Source: SCTD01 sp036675425
GTDB taxonomy: Bacteria > Actinomycetota > Actinomycetes > Mycobacteriales > SCTD01
DNA: 13,660 nt
Assembly (NCBI GenBank): GCA_036675425.1
Contig: JAKFFB010000286.1
Location: 1-13,660, forward strand
Reading direction: 5' to 3'
Part shown: piece by piece, positions 1-8,039 of the stretch
Layout of the letters: the number at the start of each line of letters is the position of its first letter
Position numbering within the stretch: the stretch's first letter is position 1
Translations under genes and position numbers: made by a program
The notes under the pieces: generated by a model
What the model was told of the DNA's origin: nothing
Databases searched by the model: none
What the model saw: the letters and a program-made list of their open reading frames with translations, nothing else

Positions 1-114
1 GGCGACCGGGCGGGCCGCGGTCGAGGTCGCGGTCCGGCTGGTCGTGCGGGTGGTGGTGCGCGCCCCCGGCCGCGCGGGCCGGCGGCCCGCGGTCGGTCGG
101 CGGGGCGTGCTCAT
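1..114 (-). CDS. N-terminal fragment, probable FtsB/DivIC-like septum formation initiator (partial)
   Basis: An open frame starts at an ATG (114..112) four bases after the enolase stop and runs off the window edge, giving 38 codons without a stop. The visible peptide is rich in Arg, Thr, Pro and Ala and has no recognisable domain. It looks like a disordered, basic, cytoplasmic N-terminal arm. In actinobacteria the gene directly after eno is usually ftsB, a small single-pass membrane protein of the divisome, and many of these carry such an arm before the membrane helix and coiled coil. The helix and coiled coil would lie outside this window, so the identity rests on position alone. The short gap suggests co-transcription with eno. 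Confidence 0.5.
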   Translation of the reverse strand, partial: MSTPRRPTAGRRPARPGARTTTRTTSRTATSTAARPVA

Positions 115-118
115 GGCG

Positions 119-1405
119 TCAGGAGCTGCCGTCGAAGCGCGGGAAGGCGGCCGCGCCGGCGTAGCGCGCGGCGTCGTCGAGCTCCTCCTCGATGCGCAGC
201 AGCTGGTTGTACTTCGCCACGCGCTCGGAGCGGGCAGGTGCGCCCGTCTTGATCTGGCCGCAGTTGGTCGCCACCGCGAGGTCGGCGATGGTCGTGTCCT
301 CGGTCTCGCCGGAGCGGTGGCTCATCATCGACCGGTAGCCGCTGCGGTGGGCCAGGTCGACGGCGTCGAGCGTCTCCGACAGCGTGCCGATCTGGTTCAC
401 CTTCACCAGCAGGGCGTTCCCGCACTGGCGACGGATGCCGTCGGCGAGCCGCTGCGCGTTGGTGACGAACAGGTCGTCGCCGACGAGCTGCACCCGCGCG
501 CCGAGCACCGCGGTGAGCCGCTCCCAGCCCTCCCAGTCGCTCTCGCCGAGCGGGTCCTCGATGGAGACCATCGGATAGCTCGCCACCAGATCGTCGTAGT
601 AGGCGGTCATCTCGTCGGCGGTCTTGGTGCCACCCTCGAAGCGGTAGCCCTCGCCATCGGTGTGGAACTCCGTCGCCGCCACGTCGAGCGCGAGCGCGAT
701 GTCACGGCCGGGCGTGAAGCCGGCCTTCTGCACGGCCTCGAGGATCAGGTCGAGCGCGTCGCGGTTGCTCGGCAGGTCGGGCGCGTAGCCGCCCTCGTCG
801 CCGACACCGGTCGCGAGCCCGCGGCCCTTCAGGACCCCCTTGAGGGCGTGGTAGGTCTCGGCACCCCAGCGCAGCGCCTCCGAGAAGCTCGCCGCGCCGA
901 TCGGCGCGATCATGAACTCCTGGATGTCGACGTTGGTGTCGGCGTGCGCACCGCCGTTGAGGATGTTGAGCATCGGCACCGGGAGCAGGTGGGCGTTCGG
1001 CCCGCCGACGTAGCGGAACAGCGGCAGGCCGCTGGAGTCCGCTGCCGCGCGGGCGACCGCGAGGCTGACGCCGAGGATCGCGTTGGCCCCCAGCCGGCTC
1101 TTGTCCGGTGTGCCGTCGAGGTCGAGCAGGGCCTGGTCGACCAGCCGCTGCTCGGTCGCCTCGTAGCCGAGCAGCTCGGGGCCGATCGTGTCGAGGACCG
1201 CGGTGACCGCCTGCGCCACGCCCTTGCCGCCGTAGCGGTCGCCGCCGTCACGCAGCTCGACCGCTTCGTACGCCCCCGTGCTCGCGCCGCTCGGGACGGC
1301 CGCCCGGGCGAGGGTGCCGTCGTCGAGGGCCACCTCGACCTCGACGGTGGGGTTGCCGCGCGAGTCGAGGATCTCGCGGGCGCCGACGGCCTCGATGGAG
1401 GGCAC
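119..1405 (-). CDS. eno: Enolase (phosphopyruvate hydratase)
   Basis: Enolase converts 2-phosphoglycerate to phosphoenolpyruvate in glycolysis, in the cytoplasm. The 428-aa product has the usual bacterial length. The N-terminal domain begins with the classic EILDSRGNPTVEVEV stretch (11-25) and the SGAST loop (39-43). Expected catalytic and Mg-binding residues are visible: E163 (QEFM), E204 (GDEGG), D241, E283 (SIEDP), D310 (GDDLFVTN), K335 in the signature LLVKVNQIGT (332-341), SHRS (362-365) and K386. Translation starts at a GTG preceded four bases upstream by AGGAG, a good ribosome binding site. The gene follows a 172-base gap holding a long inverted repeat and a possible -10 box, so it may have its own promoter. 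Nothing is missing; identity is certain. Confidence 0.98.
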   Translation of the reverse strand: MPSIEAVGAREILDSRGNPTVEVEVALDDGTLARAAVPSGASTGAYEAVELRDGGDRYGGKGVAQAVTAVLDTIGPELLGYEATEQRLVDQALLDLDGTPDKSRLGANAILGVSLAVARAAADSSGLPLFRYVGGPNAHLLPVPMLNILNGGAHADTNVDIQEFMIAPIGAASFSEALRWGAETYHALKGVLKGRGLATGVGDEGGYAPDLPSNRDALDLILEAVQKAGFTPGRDIALALDVAATEFHTDGEGYRFEGGTKTADEMTAYYDDLVASYPMVSIEDPLGESDWEGWERLTAVLGARVQLVGDDLFVTNAQRLADGIRRQCGNALLVKVNQIGTLSETLDAVDLAHRSGYRSMMSHRSGETEDTTIADLAVATNCGQIKTGAPARSERVAKYNQLLRIEEELDDAARYAGAAAFPRFDGSS

Positions 1406-1444
1406 GGTTCTCCTGCTGTGCAGTGGTGGTCGGGGGTCCCGCCG

Positions 1445-1450
1445 AGCCTA
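1445..1450 (-). promoter_or_regulatory. Possible -10 box for eno
   Basis: On the minus strand TAGGCT (1450..1445) matches TANNNT and lies 39 bases ahead of the eno GTG. I see no convincing -35 element at 16-19 bases upstream, which is common in high-GC actinobacterial promoters. The position after the hairpin at 1510-1573 fits a separate transcription start for eno. This is weak, sequence-only evidence. Confidence 0.3.
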
Positions 1451-1509
1451 GCCCCGGGCCGCGCAGCCGCTCGGGAGGCCCGCCGCTGCAGCCAGACCGC
1501 CCCACCCCT

Positions 1510-1573
1510 CGACGATCTTCGTCATGTGGTCGCGCGACACGCGGAAAGCGCCGCCACATGACGAAGATCGTCG
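1510..1573 (-). terminator. Perfect 20-bp inverted repeat after the MOSC gene
   Basis: The arms CGACGATCTTCGTCATGTGG (1510-1529) and CCACATGACGAAGATCGTCG (1554-1573) are exact reverse complements, separated by 24 bases. The repeat begins four bases after the stop codon of the MOSC gene and lies ahead of eno, so an RNA hairpin terminator is the simplest reading. No T-run follows on the minus strand, as is usual for actinobacterial 'I-shaped' terminators. It resembles in layout the inverted repeat at 7947-8021, and the two loops share a similar CCGCGT-containing segment, so it could instead be a copy of a dispersed palindromic repeat. Confidence 0.65.
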
Positions 1574-1577
1574 CGCT

Positions 1578-2147
1578 TCAAAGGCGGAGCAGGCGGGCGC
1601 CGCGCTCGACGCGGCCGATGCCGGTGACCGTCGCGTAGAAGCCGCGGGTGCCGCCGTCGAGCTCCTCGAGCGCCGCGGTGAGCGCGTCGTCGACCCGGCC
1701 GGGCTCGCGACCGAGGCAGAAGCGCGTGAACTCCACGCACGGCGCGGCCACGACCGGGTCGGTGAGCGTCAGCCGCCCGCCGTCGGCGGTCTCCAGGACC
1801 AGCGGCCCGTCGAGGGACGACCACGGGCCGTCCGTGTCGAGCAGCAGGCTCTCCCCCGCCGCCCCGTCGACCAGGTGCGCGCCGAAGCGCGCCCGCAGCC
1901 GGTCGTAGTGCGACCCTGGCAGCAGCGACAGCCCGTTGATGCCGCGGTTGCGGGTGTCCGGGTGGTCGGCGTGGTGCACGTCCACCACCCGCTCGTCGCC
2001 GACCAGCCCCACGACGCCGGCCGGACCGACCTCCAGGGCGTCGACCTCGAGCAGCGGCGCGGGGTCGTAGACGCGCGTGGCCTTCGGTCCCGGCTTGAGC
2101 CGGGAGCGCTGCACCTGCAGCCGCACCACGGTCCCGATCAGCTCCAT
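1578..2147 (-). CDS. MOSC-domain protein
   Basis: A 189-aa protein that is essentially one MOSC domain, a fold related to the C-terminus of molybdenum cofactor sulfurase and to YiiM/YuaD-type proteins thought to handle sulfur or Mo-cofactor-linked reactions. Visible family features are GLVGDERVVDVHH (47-59), a basic NRG (67-69), GAAGESLLLD (95-104, in place of the common GENL loop), and the conserved cysteine C137 in PCVEF, with C144 nearby. The ATG at 2147 is chosen over an upstream in-frame start at 2309 because the domain begins here, the upstream part is a low-quality Arg/Gly-rich shadow of mazG, and GGGAG sits five bases before it. The start overlaps the mazG stop by 10 bases, implying translational coupling. 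The substrate is unknown. Confidence 0.8.
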   Translation of the reverse strand: MELIGTVVRLQVQRSRLKPGPKATRVYDPAPLLEVDALEVGPAGVVGLVGDERVVDVHHADHPDTRNRGINGLSLLPGSHYDRLRARFGAHLVDGAAGESLLLDTDGPWSSLDGPLVLETADGGRLTLTDPVVAAPCVEFTRFCLGREPGRVDDALTAALEELDGGTRGFYATVTGIGRVERGARLLRL

Positions 2148-3121
2148 CGCTGCTCCCACTCCGTCGTCGTCAGGTCTGCCGGCTCGCGTCCTTCGCTGCG
2201 TACGTCGGACTCGACCGCGGCCAGCCGGTCCCGGAAGGCGCGCGCCACGGCGCGCAGCTCGGCCTCCGGGTCGCTCCCCTCCTCCCGGCACCGGGCGACG
2301 AGGGACCACAGCTCGCCGCCCACGCCGTCGTACGTCGGCACGGCCGCGCCCAGCTTGGCCGCGCGCTTCTGCAGCTTGTGCGCCAGGGAGAGCGCCGGCT
2401 GCCCGAGTGGCACGCCCTCGGTGACCGAGGTGCGGCCCTTCTCGGCGGCTTTCAGGGCGTCCCAGGTGCCCTCGAGGTCGTCGGCGCTGCCGTCGGCGAA
2501 GACGTGCGGGTGCCGTCGCACGAGCTTGTCCACCAGGCCCACGGCGACGTCGTCGATCGACCAGGGATCGTCCGCCTCCTGCGCCAGCCGGGCGTGGAAG
2601 GCGACCTGCAGGAGGACGTCACCCAGCTCCTCGCGCAGGTCGGCCAGGTCGCCGTCCTCGAGCGCGGCGTACGCCTCGTACGCCTCCTCCAGCAGGTAGG
2701 GCTTGAGGCTGTCGTGGGTCTGCTTCGCGTCCCACGGGCAGCCGCCGGGCGAGCGCAGCCGGTCCATCACGGCGACGACGTCGAGCAGCCGGGCGCCGGG
2801 CGGGTCGTAGGAGCCGCGCACCTGCTCGAGGCCGAGGCCGGACGTGACCAGCCGACGGCCGAGGTCCGCGACCAGCGCGGCGTCGGCGTCCCCTGTCGTC
2901 AGCAGGACGACGGTCTCGCCCGCGACGGCCCGCGCGTGCAGGTCCTCGGCGGTGGCGCCGGTCGAGACGTCGACCCCGGCGTCGCGCAGGTAGGGCAGCT
3001 GGGGGCCGTCGCCGTCGACGGTCAGCACCGGTCCGGATCGCAGGGCCTCCCAGGCGGGCCAGGACAGCTGGCCGGGAGGCAGTCGCGGGGAGACGACGAC
3101 CAGGACGACCCGACCGGGCAC
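2138..3121 (-). CDS. mazG: MazG-type nucleoside triphosphate pyrophosphohydrolase
   Basis: The 327-aa product hydrolyses (d)NTPs to monophosphate and pyrophosphate, a housecleaning role in the cytoplasm. The MazG domain starts at about residue 117 with VMDRLRSPGGCPWDAKQTHDS (119-138). The Mg-binding helices carry EEAYE (145-149) and EELGD (164-168). A second helical region (about 240-305) includes LAHKLQKRAAKLG. The first ~110 residues are a poorly conserved alpha/beta arm, common in actinobacterial MazG, that may be a remnant of the tetrapyrrole-methylase half of YabN-like fusions (inference). The GTG start shares one base with the TAG stop of the foldase gene (TAGTG) and has no clear ribosome binding site, so translation probably depends on coupling. 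The 3' end overlaps the MOSC gene. Confidence 0.96.
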   Translation of the reverse strand: MPGRVVLVVVSPRLPPGQLSWPAWEALRSGPVLTVDGDGPQLPYLRDAGVDVSTGATAEDLHARAVAGETVVLLTTGDADAALVADLGRRLVTSGLGLEQVRGSYDPPGARLLDVVAVMDRLRSPGGCPWDAKQTHDSLKPYLLEEAYEAYAALEDGDLADLREELGDVLLQVAFHARLAQEADDPWSIDDVAVGLVDKLVRRHPHVFADGSADDLEGTWDALKAAEKGRTSVTEGVPLGQPALSLAHKLQKRAAKLGAAVPTYDGVGGELWSLVARCREEGSDPEAELRAVARAFRDRLAAVESDVRSEGREPADLTTTEWEQRWS

Positions 3122-4227
3122 TAGCCGGCCGGTGAGGGTGCGGGCTCCTCGGCGGGCGCCTCCTGCGGAGCTTCCTGAGGAGCCTGCGGGGGGGCCTCGC
3201 CGCCCGGCACGCCGCCCAGCTCCTCCTCGCCGGTGGGCGCGCCCTCGTCCGGCACGAGCACGCCGTTGGCGCCCTCCTCCGGCTCGACCTGCCCGGTCTC
3301 GGGGTTCCAGCGGCCGAACCGCGGGTTGACGCTGATGCCGAGGTCCTCGCTGACCTCCTGCACGACCTCCTGCACACGGGCCTGGCGCTCGGCCTGCAGC
3401 GCGGTGCGGCGCAGCTCGGGGGTCGCCTCGGCCAGCGTGGTCGTCTGCCGGTCGAGCACCTCGACGACGTGCCAGCCGAACTGGGTCTGGACGACGACGA
3501 CCTGGCCCTCCTTCGCGCCGAAGATGGCGTTCTCGAACTCCGGCACGAACTGGCCGCGGCCGGCCAGCCCGAGGTCGCCGCCGGTGTCCTTGTTGGAGGT
3601 GTCCGTCGACAGCTCCGCCGCGAGCGCGGCGAAGCGGGTCCGGTCGGCCTGCACCTGGGCGAGCACGCGCCGGGCGGTCGCCTCGTCGGGGACCAGGATG
3701 TGGCGGGAGCGCACCCGGTCGTACTGCGCGATGCTCTCGTCGTAGAGCGCCTGCAGGTCCGCCCGCGGCACGTCGAGGTCCGCGGTGAGCTCGTCACCGA
3801 GCCGCTGGTCCAGCACGATGCTGCGGACGAACGGCGCGAGGTCCTCCGGGGCGATGCCGCTCTGCGCGGCCTGCTGCTCGAGGGTCTCGCGGCCACCGGC
3901 CTGCGCGGCGAACTGCTCGATCTGCGCGTCGACCTCGCCGGCGGAGACGGTCAGGTCGTTGCGCTCCGCGGCCTCCTCGAGCACGAGGGCGTTGATGAGC
4001 CGGGACAGCGCGAGCCGCTGGTAGGCGGCGAGATCCGCTCCCAGCTGCTGCTCGGCCTGCGGGTCGGTCAGGCCGCGCTCGACGAGCTCCTGCAGGTCGC
4101 TGGTCGTGATCCGCTCGTCGCCGACGACGGCCGCCGCACCGGGGCGGAGCTGGCCCTCTCCGCAGCCCGTCAGGAGCAGGAGGGCGGCACCGGCCAGCAC
4201 GGCCAGACGACGAGAGGTGCGGGTCAC
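3121..4227 (-). CDS. SurA/PpiC-type lipoprotein, putative extracytoplasmic peptidyl-prolyl isomerase
   Basis: A 368-aa secreted foldase. The N-terminus is a lipoprotein signal: basic RTSRR, a hydrophobic core, then the lipobox LLTG|C with the lipidated cysteine at 22, so it should be anchored outside the membrane. Residues about 30-170 form a helical SurA-like chaperone domain. Residues about 172-262 are a PpiC/parvulin rotamase domain with SRHILV (174-179), GGDLG (216-220), FENAIFGAKEGQV and FGWHVVEVLD (250-259). The tail from about 315 is acidic and Pro/Ala-rich with QEAP repeats (351-358), probably disordered. The GTG start is set by the signal peptide; GGAAGGA lies ten bases upstream, a rather long spacing. 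It follows mfd after 56 bases and overlaps mazG by one base. Isomerase activity is inferred from the family. Confidence 0.92.
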   Translation of the reverse strand: MTRTSRRLAVLAGAALLLLTGCGEGQLRPGAAAVVGDERITTSDLQELVERGLTDPQAEQQLGADLAAYQRLALSRLINALVLEEAAERNDLTVSAGEVDAQIEQFAAQAGGRETLEQQAAQSGIAPEDLAPFVRSIVLDQRLGDELTADLDVPRADLQALYDESIAQYDRVRSRHILVPDEATARRVLAQVQADRTRFAALAAELSTDTSNKDTGGDLGLAGRGQFVPEFENAIFGAKEGQVVVVQTQFGWHVVEVLDRQTTTLAEATPELRRTALQAERQARVQEVVQEVSEDLGISVNPRFGRWNPETGQVEPEEGANGVLVPDEGAPTGEEELGGVPGGEAPPQAPQEAPQEAPAEEPAPSPAG

Positions 4228-4283
4228 GGGGACGCGGTCCTTCCGAGCAGGAGAGAGGAGAGTTCGGCCTACAGGTTGCCAGA

Positions 4284-7200
4284 TCACGAGGTGGCGGCTG
4301 CGGCCGCCGCAGGCACGCTGTCGCCGAGCACGGCCTCGAGCAGCCCGCGCGCCCAGTCGAGCAGCGCCTCGTCGCGCACCGGCTGGCCGCCGATGCGGGC
4401 GGTCATCGGGCGCGGCACCAGCACGGTCGACGTCTGCGGCTTCACGACCGACCGCGGGTAGAGCCGCTGCAGCCGCATCGTCTGGCTCTCGCGCAGGGAC
4501 ATCGGCGAGAAGCGGATCGAGGTCCCCTGCACGCTCACCTCGGTCAGCCCGAGCTGCCGCGCGTACGCCCGGAAGCGCGCCACCAGCAGCAGCCGCTCCA
4601 CCGGGTCGGGCAGCGGTCCGTACCGGTCGGTCAGCTCCGCGCGCACGGCCTCGATGGCCGCGTCGTCGTACGCCGCCGCGAGCCGGCGGTAGGCCTCCAG
4701 CCGCAGCCGCTCCCCGGGGATGTAGTCGTGCGGCAGGTGCGCGTCGATCGGCAGGTCGACCCGGGTGTCCGGCGCCTCCGGCTCGTCGGCCGCGCCACCG
4801 CCGCGCTTGAAGTCGGCGACCGCCTCGCCGACCAGGCGCATGTAGAGGTCGAAGCCGACGCTGGCGATGTGGCCGGACTGCTCGCCGCCGAGCAGGTTGC
4901 CGGCGCCGCGGATCTCGAGGTCCTTCATCGCGACCGCCATGCCGGCGCCGACCTCGGTGTTCTGCGCGATCGTCGCGAGCCGGTCGTGCGCGAGCTCGGT
5001 CAGCGGCTTGTCCGGCTGGTAGGTGAAGTAGGCGTAGGCGCGCTCGCGGCCACGTCCGACCCGGCCGCGGATCTGGTGCAGCTGGGACAGCCCGAAGGCG
5101 TCGGCCTTGTCGACGATGAGCGTGTTGGCGTTGGGGATGTCCAGGCCGGACTCGACGATGGTGGTGCAGACCAGGACGTCGTACTCCTTCTCCCAGAAGC
5201 CGACCATGACGTGCTCGAGCGCCTCCTCGCTCATCTGCCCGTGTCCGGTGGCCACGCGAGCCTCCGGCACGAGCTCGCGGATGCGCTTGGCGACCCGGTC
5301 GATCGACTCCACCCGGTTGTGCAGGAAGAAGACCTGCCCCTCGCGCAGCAGCTCGCGACGGATCGCCGCGCTGATCTGCTTCTCGTCGTACGGCCCGACG
5401 AACGTCAGCACCGGGTGCCGCTCCTCCGGCGGGGTGAGGATCGTCGACATCTCGCGGATGCCGGTCAGGCTCATCTCGAGGGTGCGCGGGATCGGCGTCG
5501 CCGACATCGTCAGCACGTCGACCGCGACGCGCATCGACTTCAGGAACTCCTTGTGCTCCACGCCAAAGCGCTGCTCCTCGTCGACGATGACGAGGCCGAG
5601 GTCCTTGAACTGCGTGTCCTTGCTGAGCAGCCGGTGCGTGCCGATGACGACGTCCACCTCGCCTCGGCTGACCCCCTCGAGGATCTCCTTCTGCTCCCGG
5701 TCGGAGTTGAAGCGGCTGACGGCGCGGACCTTGACCGGGAAGGCCTGGAAGCGGTCGCGGAAGGTGTTGTAGTGCTGCTGCACCAGCAGCGTCGTGGGCA
5801 CCAGGACGGCGACCTGCTTGCCGTCCTGCACCGCCTTGAACGCTGCGCGTACGGCGATCTCGGTCTTGCCGTAGCCGACGTCGCCCATGATCACGCGGTC
5901 CATCGGGACCGCCTTCTCCATGTCGCGCTTCACCTCGTCGATCGCCTCGAGCTGGTCGGGCGTCTCGACGTACGGGAAGGCGTCCTCGAGCTCGCGCTGC
6001 CACGGGGTGTCCTGCCCGAAGGCGTGACCGGGGGCGGCCATCCGCGCGCTGTAGAGCTGGATCAGGCCGGCCGCGATCTCCTTGACGGCCTTCTTGGCGC
6101 GGCCCTTGCGCTTGGCCCAGTCGCCGCCGCCCAGCCGGTCCAGGCTCGGCGCCTCGCCGCCGACGTACTTCGTGACGAGCTCCAGCTGGTCGGTGGGGAC
6201 GAAGACGCGGTCGCCGGGCTGGCCCTTCTTGCTCGGGGCGTACTCGAGGATGAGGTACTCGCGGGTCGCGCCCTGGACGGTCCGCTGCACCATCTCGATG
6301 TAGCGCCCGACGCCGTGCTGCTCGTGCACGACGAGGTCGTGCGGCTTGAGCTGGACCGGGTCGATGGCGTTCTTGCGCCGGCTCGGCATCCGCTTGCTGA
6401 CGTCCTTGGTGCTGGCGCCGCGGGTGCCGGTCAGGTCGGTCTCGGTGACCAGCACCGTCTTGAGCAGCTCGCTGCGGAACCCGCTCTCGAAGCAGGCGGT
6501 CGACAGGTGGACCGTGCCAGGGGTGAGCTCCGGCGCGTCCGACAGCTGCGCCGGGACCTCGGCGTCCTTGAGCAGCTCGTGCAGCCGCTGCGCCGGGCCG
6601 TGCCCCTCGGTCGTGACGACGACGCGCCAGCCGTCCTTGGCCCACGCCTTGAGGTCCTCGACCGCCTTGCCGACCTCGCCGTGGTAGCCGGGGGCGGGCT
6701 TGGCGGCCAGCACGACGGTGTCGTCGTCGAGGTCCTCGTCGGCGGTGAACGGGCTGAGCGACCACCACGGAAGGCCGATCGCGGCAGCGTGCTCGCGCAC
6801 CTCGACCAGCGTCTTGTACGCCGCGGCGCCGAGGTCGATCGGCGCCTTCCCGCCGACGGCAGCGGTGGCCCAGGACGCCTCGAGGAACTCCTGGCTGGTG
6901 CGCACCAGGTCGTGCGCGCGGGTGCGGACCTTCTCCGGGTCGGCGACCAGCACCGTGGTGTCGGCGGGCAGCTCGTCGACCAGAAGTCGCAGCTCGTCCA
7001 CGAGCACGGGGGCGAGCGCCTCCATGCCCTCGACGGGGTGGCCGTCGGCGATCTTCGTGCAGATCTCGGCGAGCTCGGGATGGGTCTCAGCCAGCTCTCT
7101 CGCCCTGGCGCGTACCTCCGGCGTCAGCAGCAGCTCGCGGCACGGCGGCGCCCACAAACCGTGCTCGACCTCGCCGAGGCTGCGCTGGTCGGCCACCTTG

Positions 7201-7841
7201 AAGGCGCGCACCTCCTCGACCGCGTCGCCCCACCACTCCACCCGGACCGGGTGCTCCTCGGTGGGCGGGAAGACGTCGAGAATGCCTCCGCGTACGGCGA
7301 ACTCGCCGCGCTTCTCGACGAGCTCCACCCGGGCGTACGAGATGTCGACCAGGCGCCGCACGACTGCGTCGAGGCCGCCGTCGACGTCCTGGCCCTTGAC
7401 CAGCTCGACCGGCTCGAGGTCACCCAGTCCCGGGACCTGCGGCTGCAGGATGCTGCGCACCGGTGCGACGACGACGTCGAGCGGACCGGTCGCCGGGTCG
7501 TCGCTGCTGGGGTGCTTGAGCCGGCGCAGCACCGCGAGGCGGCGGCCGACGGTGTCGGCCCGCGGGCTGAGCCGCTCGTGCGGCAGCGTCTCCCAGCTCG
7601 GGTAGAGCGCGACGCGGTCGCCGTCGACGAGCGCCCCCAGGGCGGCCACCAGGTCCTCGGCCTCGCGACCGGTCGCCGTCACGGCGAGGACGGTGCGGTT
7701 CCGGCGGACCAGCCCGGCGATGACGAACGGGCGCAGCCCCGCCGGGCCGGACAGGTCCAGCGTCGCCGTGCTCGGAGCGGACAGGGCCTGGGCGAGAGCG
7801 GGGTCGCCGGAGACGACGTCGAGCAGGCCGGCGAGCGACAA
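4284..7841 (-). CDS. mfd: Transcription-repair coupling factor Mfd
   Basis: The 1185-aa ATPase removes RNA polymerase stalled at DNA damage and recruits UvrA/UvrB for nucleotide excision repair. Domain order is complete: a UvrB-like N-terminal module (about 1-350), a CarD-like RNA-polymerase interaction domain (about 495-565, with VVHEQHGVGRY), and the RecG-like motor with Walker A GDVGYGKT (653-660), DEEQ (754-757), SAT (780-782) and motif VI QIRGRVGRG (923-931). The TRG translocation motif region is at about 974-1000, and a C-terminal regulatory D7 domain covers about 1035-1170. The start is a TTG with AGAGGA five bases upstream. No ATG or GTG nearby gives a better N-terminus, and MSLAGLLDVV fits the family. 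Length is close to E. coli Mfd. It is separated from the upstream gene by a long inverted repeat and probably has its own promoter. Confidence 0.97.
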   Translation of the reverse strand: MSLAGLLDVVSGDPALAQALSAPSTATLDLSGPAGLRPFVIAGLVRRNRTVLAVTATGREAEDLVAALGALVDGDRVALYPSWETLPHERLSPRADTVGRRLAVLRRLKHPSSDDPATGPLDVVVAPVRSILQPQVPGLGDLEPVELVKGQDVDGGLDAVVRRLVDISYARVELVEKRGEFAVRGGILDVFPPTEEHPVRVEWWGDAVEEVRAFKVADQRSLGEVEHGLWAPPCRELLLTPEVRARARELAETHPELAEICTKIADGHPVEGMEALAPVLVDELRLLVDELPADTTVLVADPEKVRTRAHDLVRTSQEFLEASWATAAVGGKAPIDLGAAAYKTLVEVREHAAAIGLPWWSLSPFTADEDLDDDTVVLAAKPAPGYHGEVGKAVEDLKAWAKDGWRVVVTTEGHGPAQRLHELLKDAEVPAQLSDAPELTPGTVHLSTACFESGFRSELLKTVLVTETDLTGTRGASTKDVSKRMPSRRKNAIDPVQLKPHDLVVHEQHGVGRYIEMVQRTVQGATREYLILEYAPSKKGQPGDRVFVPTDQLELVTKYVGGEAPSLDRLGGGDWAKRKGRAKKAVKEIAAGLIQLYSARMAAPGHAFGQDTPWQRELEDAFPYVETPDQLEAIDEVKRDMEKAVPMDRVIMGDVGYGKTEIAVRAAFKAVQDGKQVAVLVPTTLLVQQHYNTFRDRFQAFPVKVRAVSRFNSDREQKEILEGVSRGEVDVVIGTHRLLSKDTQFKDLGLVIVDEEQRFGVEHKEFLKSMRVAVDVLTMSATPIPRTLEMSLTGIREMSTILTPPEERHPVLTFVGPYDEKQISAAIRRELLREGQVFFLHNRVESIDRVAKRIRELVPEARVATGHGQMSEEALEHVMVGFWEKEYDVLVCTTIVESGLDIPNANTLIVDKADAFGLSQLHQIRGRVGRGRERAYAYFTYQPDKPLTELAHDRLATIAQNTEVGAGMAVAMKDLEIRGAGNLLGGEQSGHIASVGFDLYMRLVGEAVADFKRGGGAADEPEAPDTRVDLPIDAHLPHDYIPGERLRLEAYRRLAAAYDDAAIEAVRAELTDRYGPLPDPVERLLLVARFRAYARQLGLTEVSVQGTSIRFSPMSLRESQTMRLQRLYPRSVVKPQTSTVLVPRPMTARIGGQPVRDEALLDWARGLLEAVLGDSVPAAAAAATS

Positions 7842-7920
7842 GGGTTCCTCTTTCGGGCAACGCTGATGGGCCCCGCGCGGTCAGCGACCGGGGGTGCAGC
7901 GCCTCCCGGCGCCGGCTCCC

Positions 7921-7949
7921 AGGTTACGTGGCGGCCGGCGGCCGTTCAT
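7921..7949 (-). promoter_or_regulatory. Possible promoter for mfd
   Basis: On the minus strand ATGAAC (7949..7944) and TAACCT (7926..7921) are 17 bases apart, an ideal spacing. TAACCT matches TANNNT well; ATGAAC matches TTGACA only in part. It lies between the hairpin at 7947-8021, with a slight overlap, and the mfd start about 80 bases on. This is weak evidence from pattern alone. Confidence 0.3.
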
Positions 7950-8021
7950 GATCCACAGAAGGATCGACCTGCTCACAACGCGGACGGCCTGCCTTGGAGG
8001 CGGATCCTTCTGTGGATCATG
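7947..8021 (-). terminator. Perfect 19-bp inverted repeat after the spermidine-synthase-like gene
   Basis: The arms CATGATCCACAGAAGGATC (7947-7965) and GATCCTTCTGTGGATCATG (8003-8021) are exact reverse complements with a 37-base loop. The repeat starts 18 bases after the stop codon at 8040 and precedes mfd, so it most likely ends transcription from the pth-side genes. It has no T-run. The loop may form a small inner hairpin (GCCT/AGGC). It matches the repeat at 1510-1573 in placement and general architecture. Confidence 0.65.
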
Positions 8022-8039
8022 GGCTCGGCGACGCGGGCG

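Noticed and set aside
44..1561. A plus-strand open frame of 505 codons over eno
   Set aside because: It is antisense to enolase, which is certain, and its product has the same low-complexity shadow composition.
1510..1573. The inverted repeat as the end of an insertion sequence or an attachment site
   Set aside because: Both arms are only 24 bases apart with no transposase between or near them and no flanking direct repeat that I can see. A transcript-level hairpin or dispersed palindrome fits better.
2148..2309. Longer start for the MOSC protein at 2309
   Set aside because: The extra 54 residues are Arg/Gly/Pro-rich, overlap mazG out of frame and add no known domain. The ATG at 2147 has a ribosome binding site and fits the MOSC N-terminus.
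4228..6768. Long in-frame extension upstream of the foldase gene (about 847 extra codons)
   Set aside because: The extension is an out-of-frame reading of mfd, Arg/Gly/Ala-rich. The real protein starts at the GTG giving a clean lipoprotein signal peptide.
7931..7944. Two adjacent CGGCCG palindromes as a regulatory site
   Set aside because: They are short GC-only palindromes expected by chance in this base composition, and the spacing does not form a sensible hairpin.
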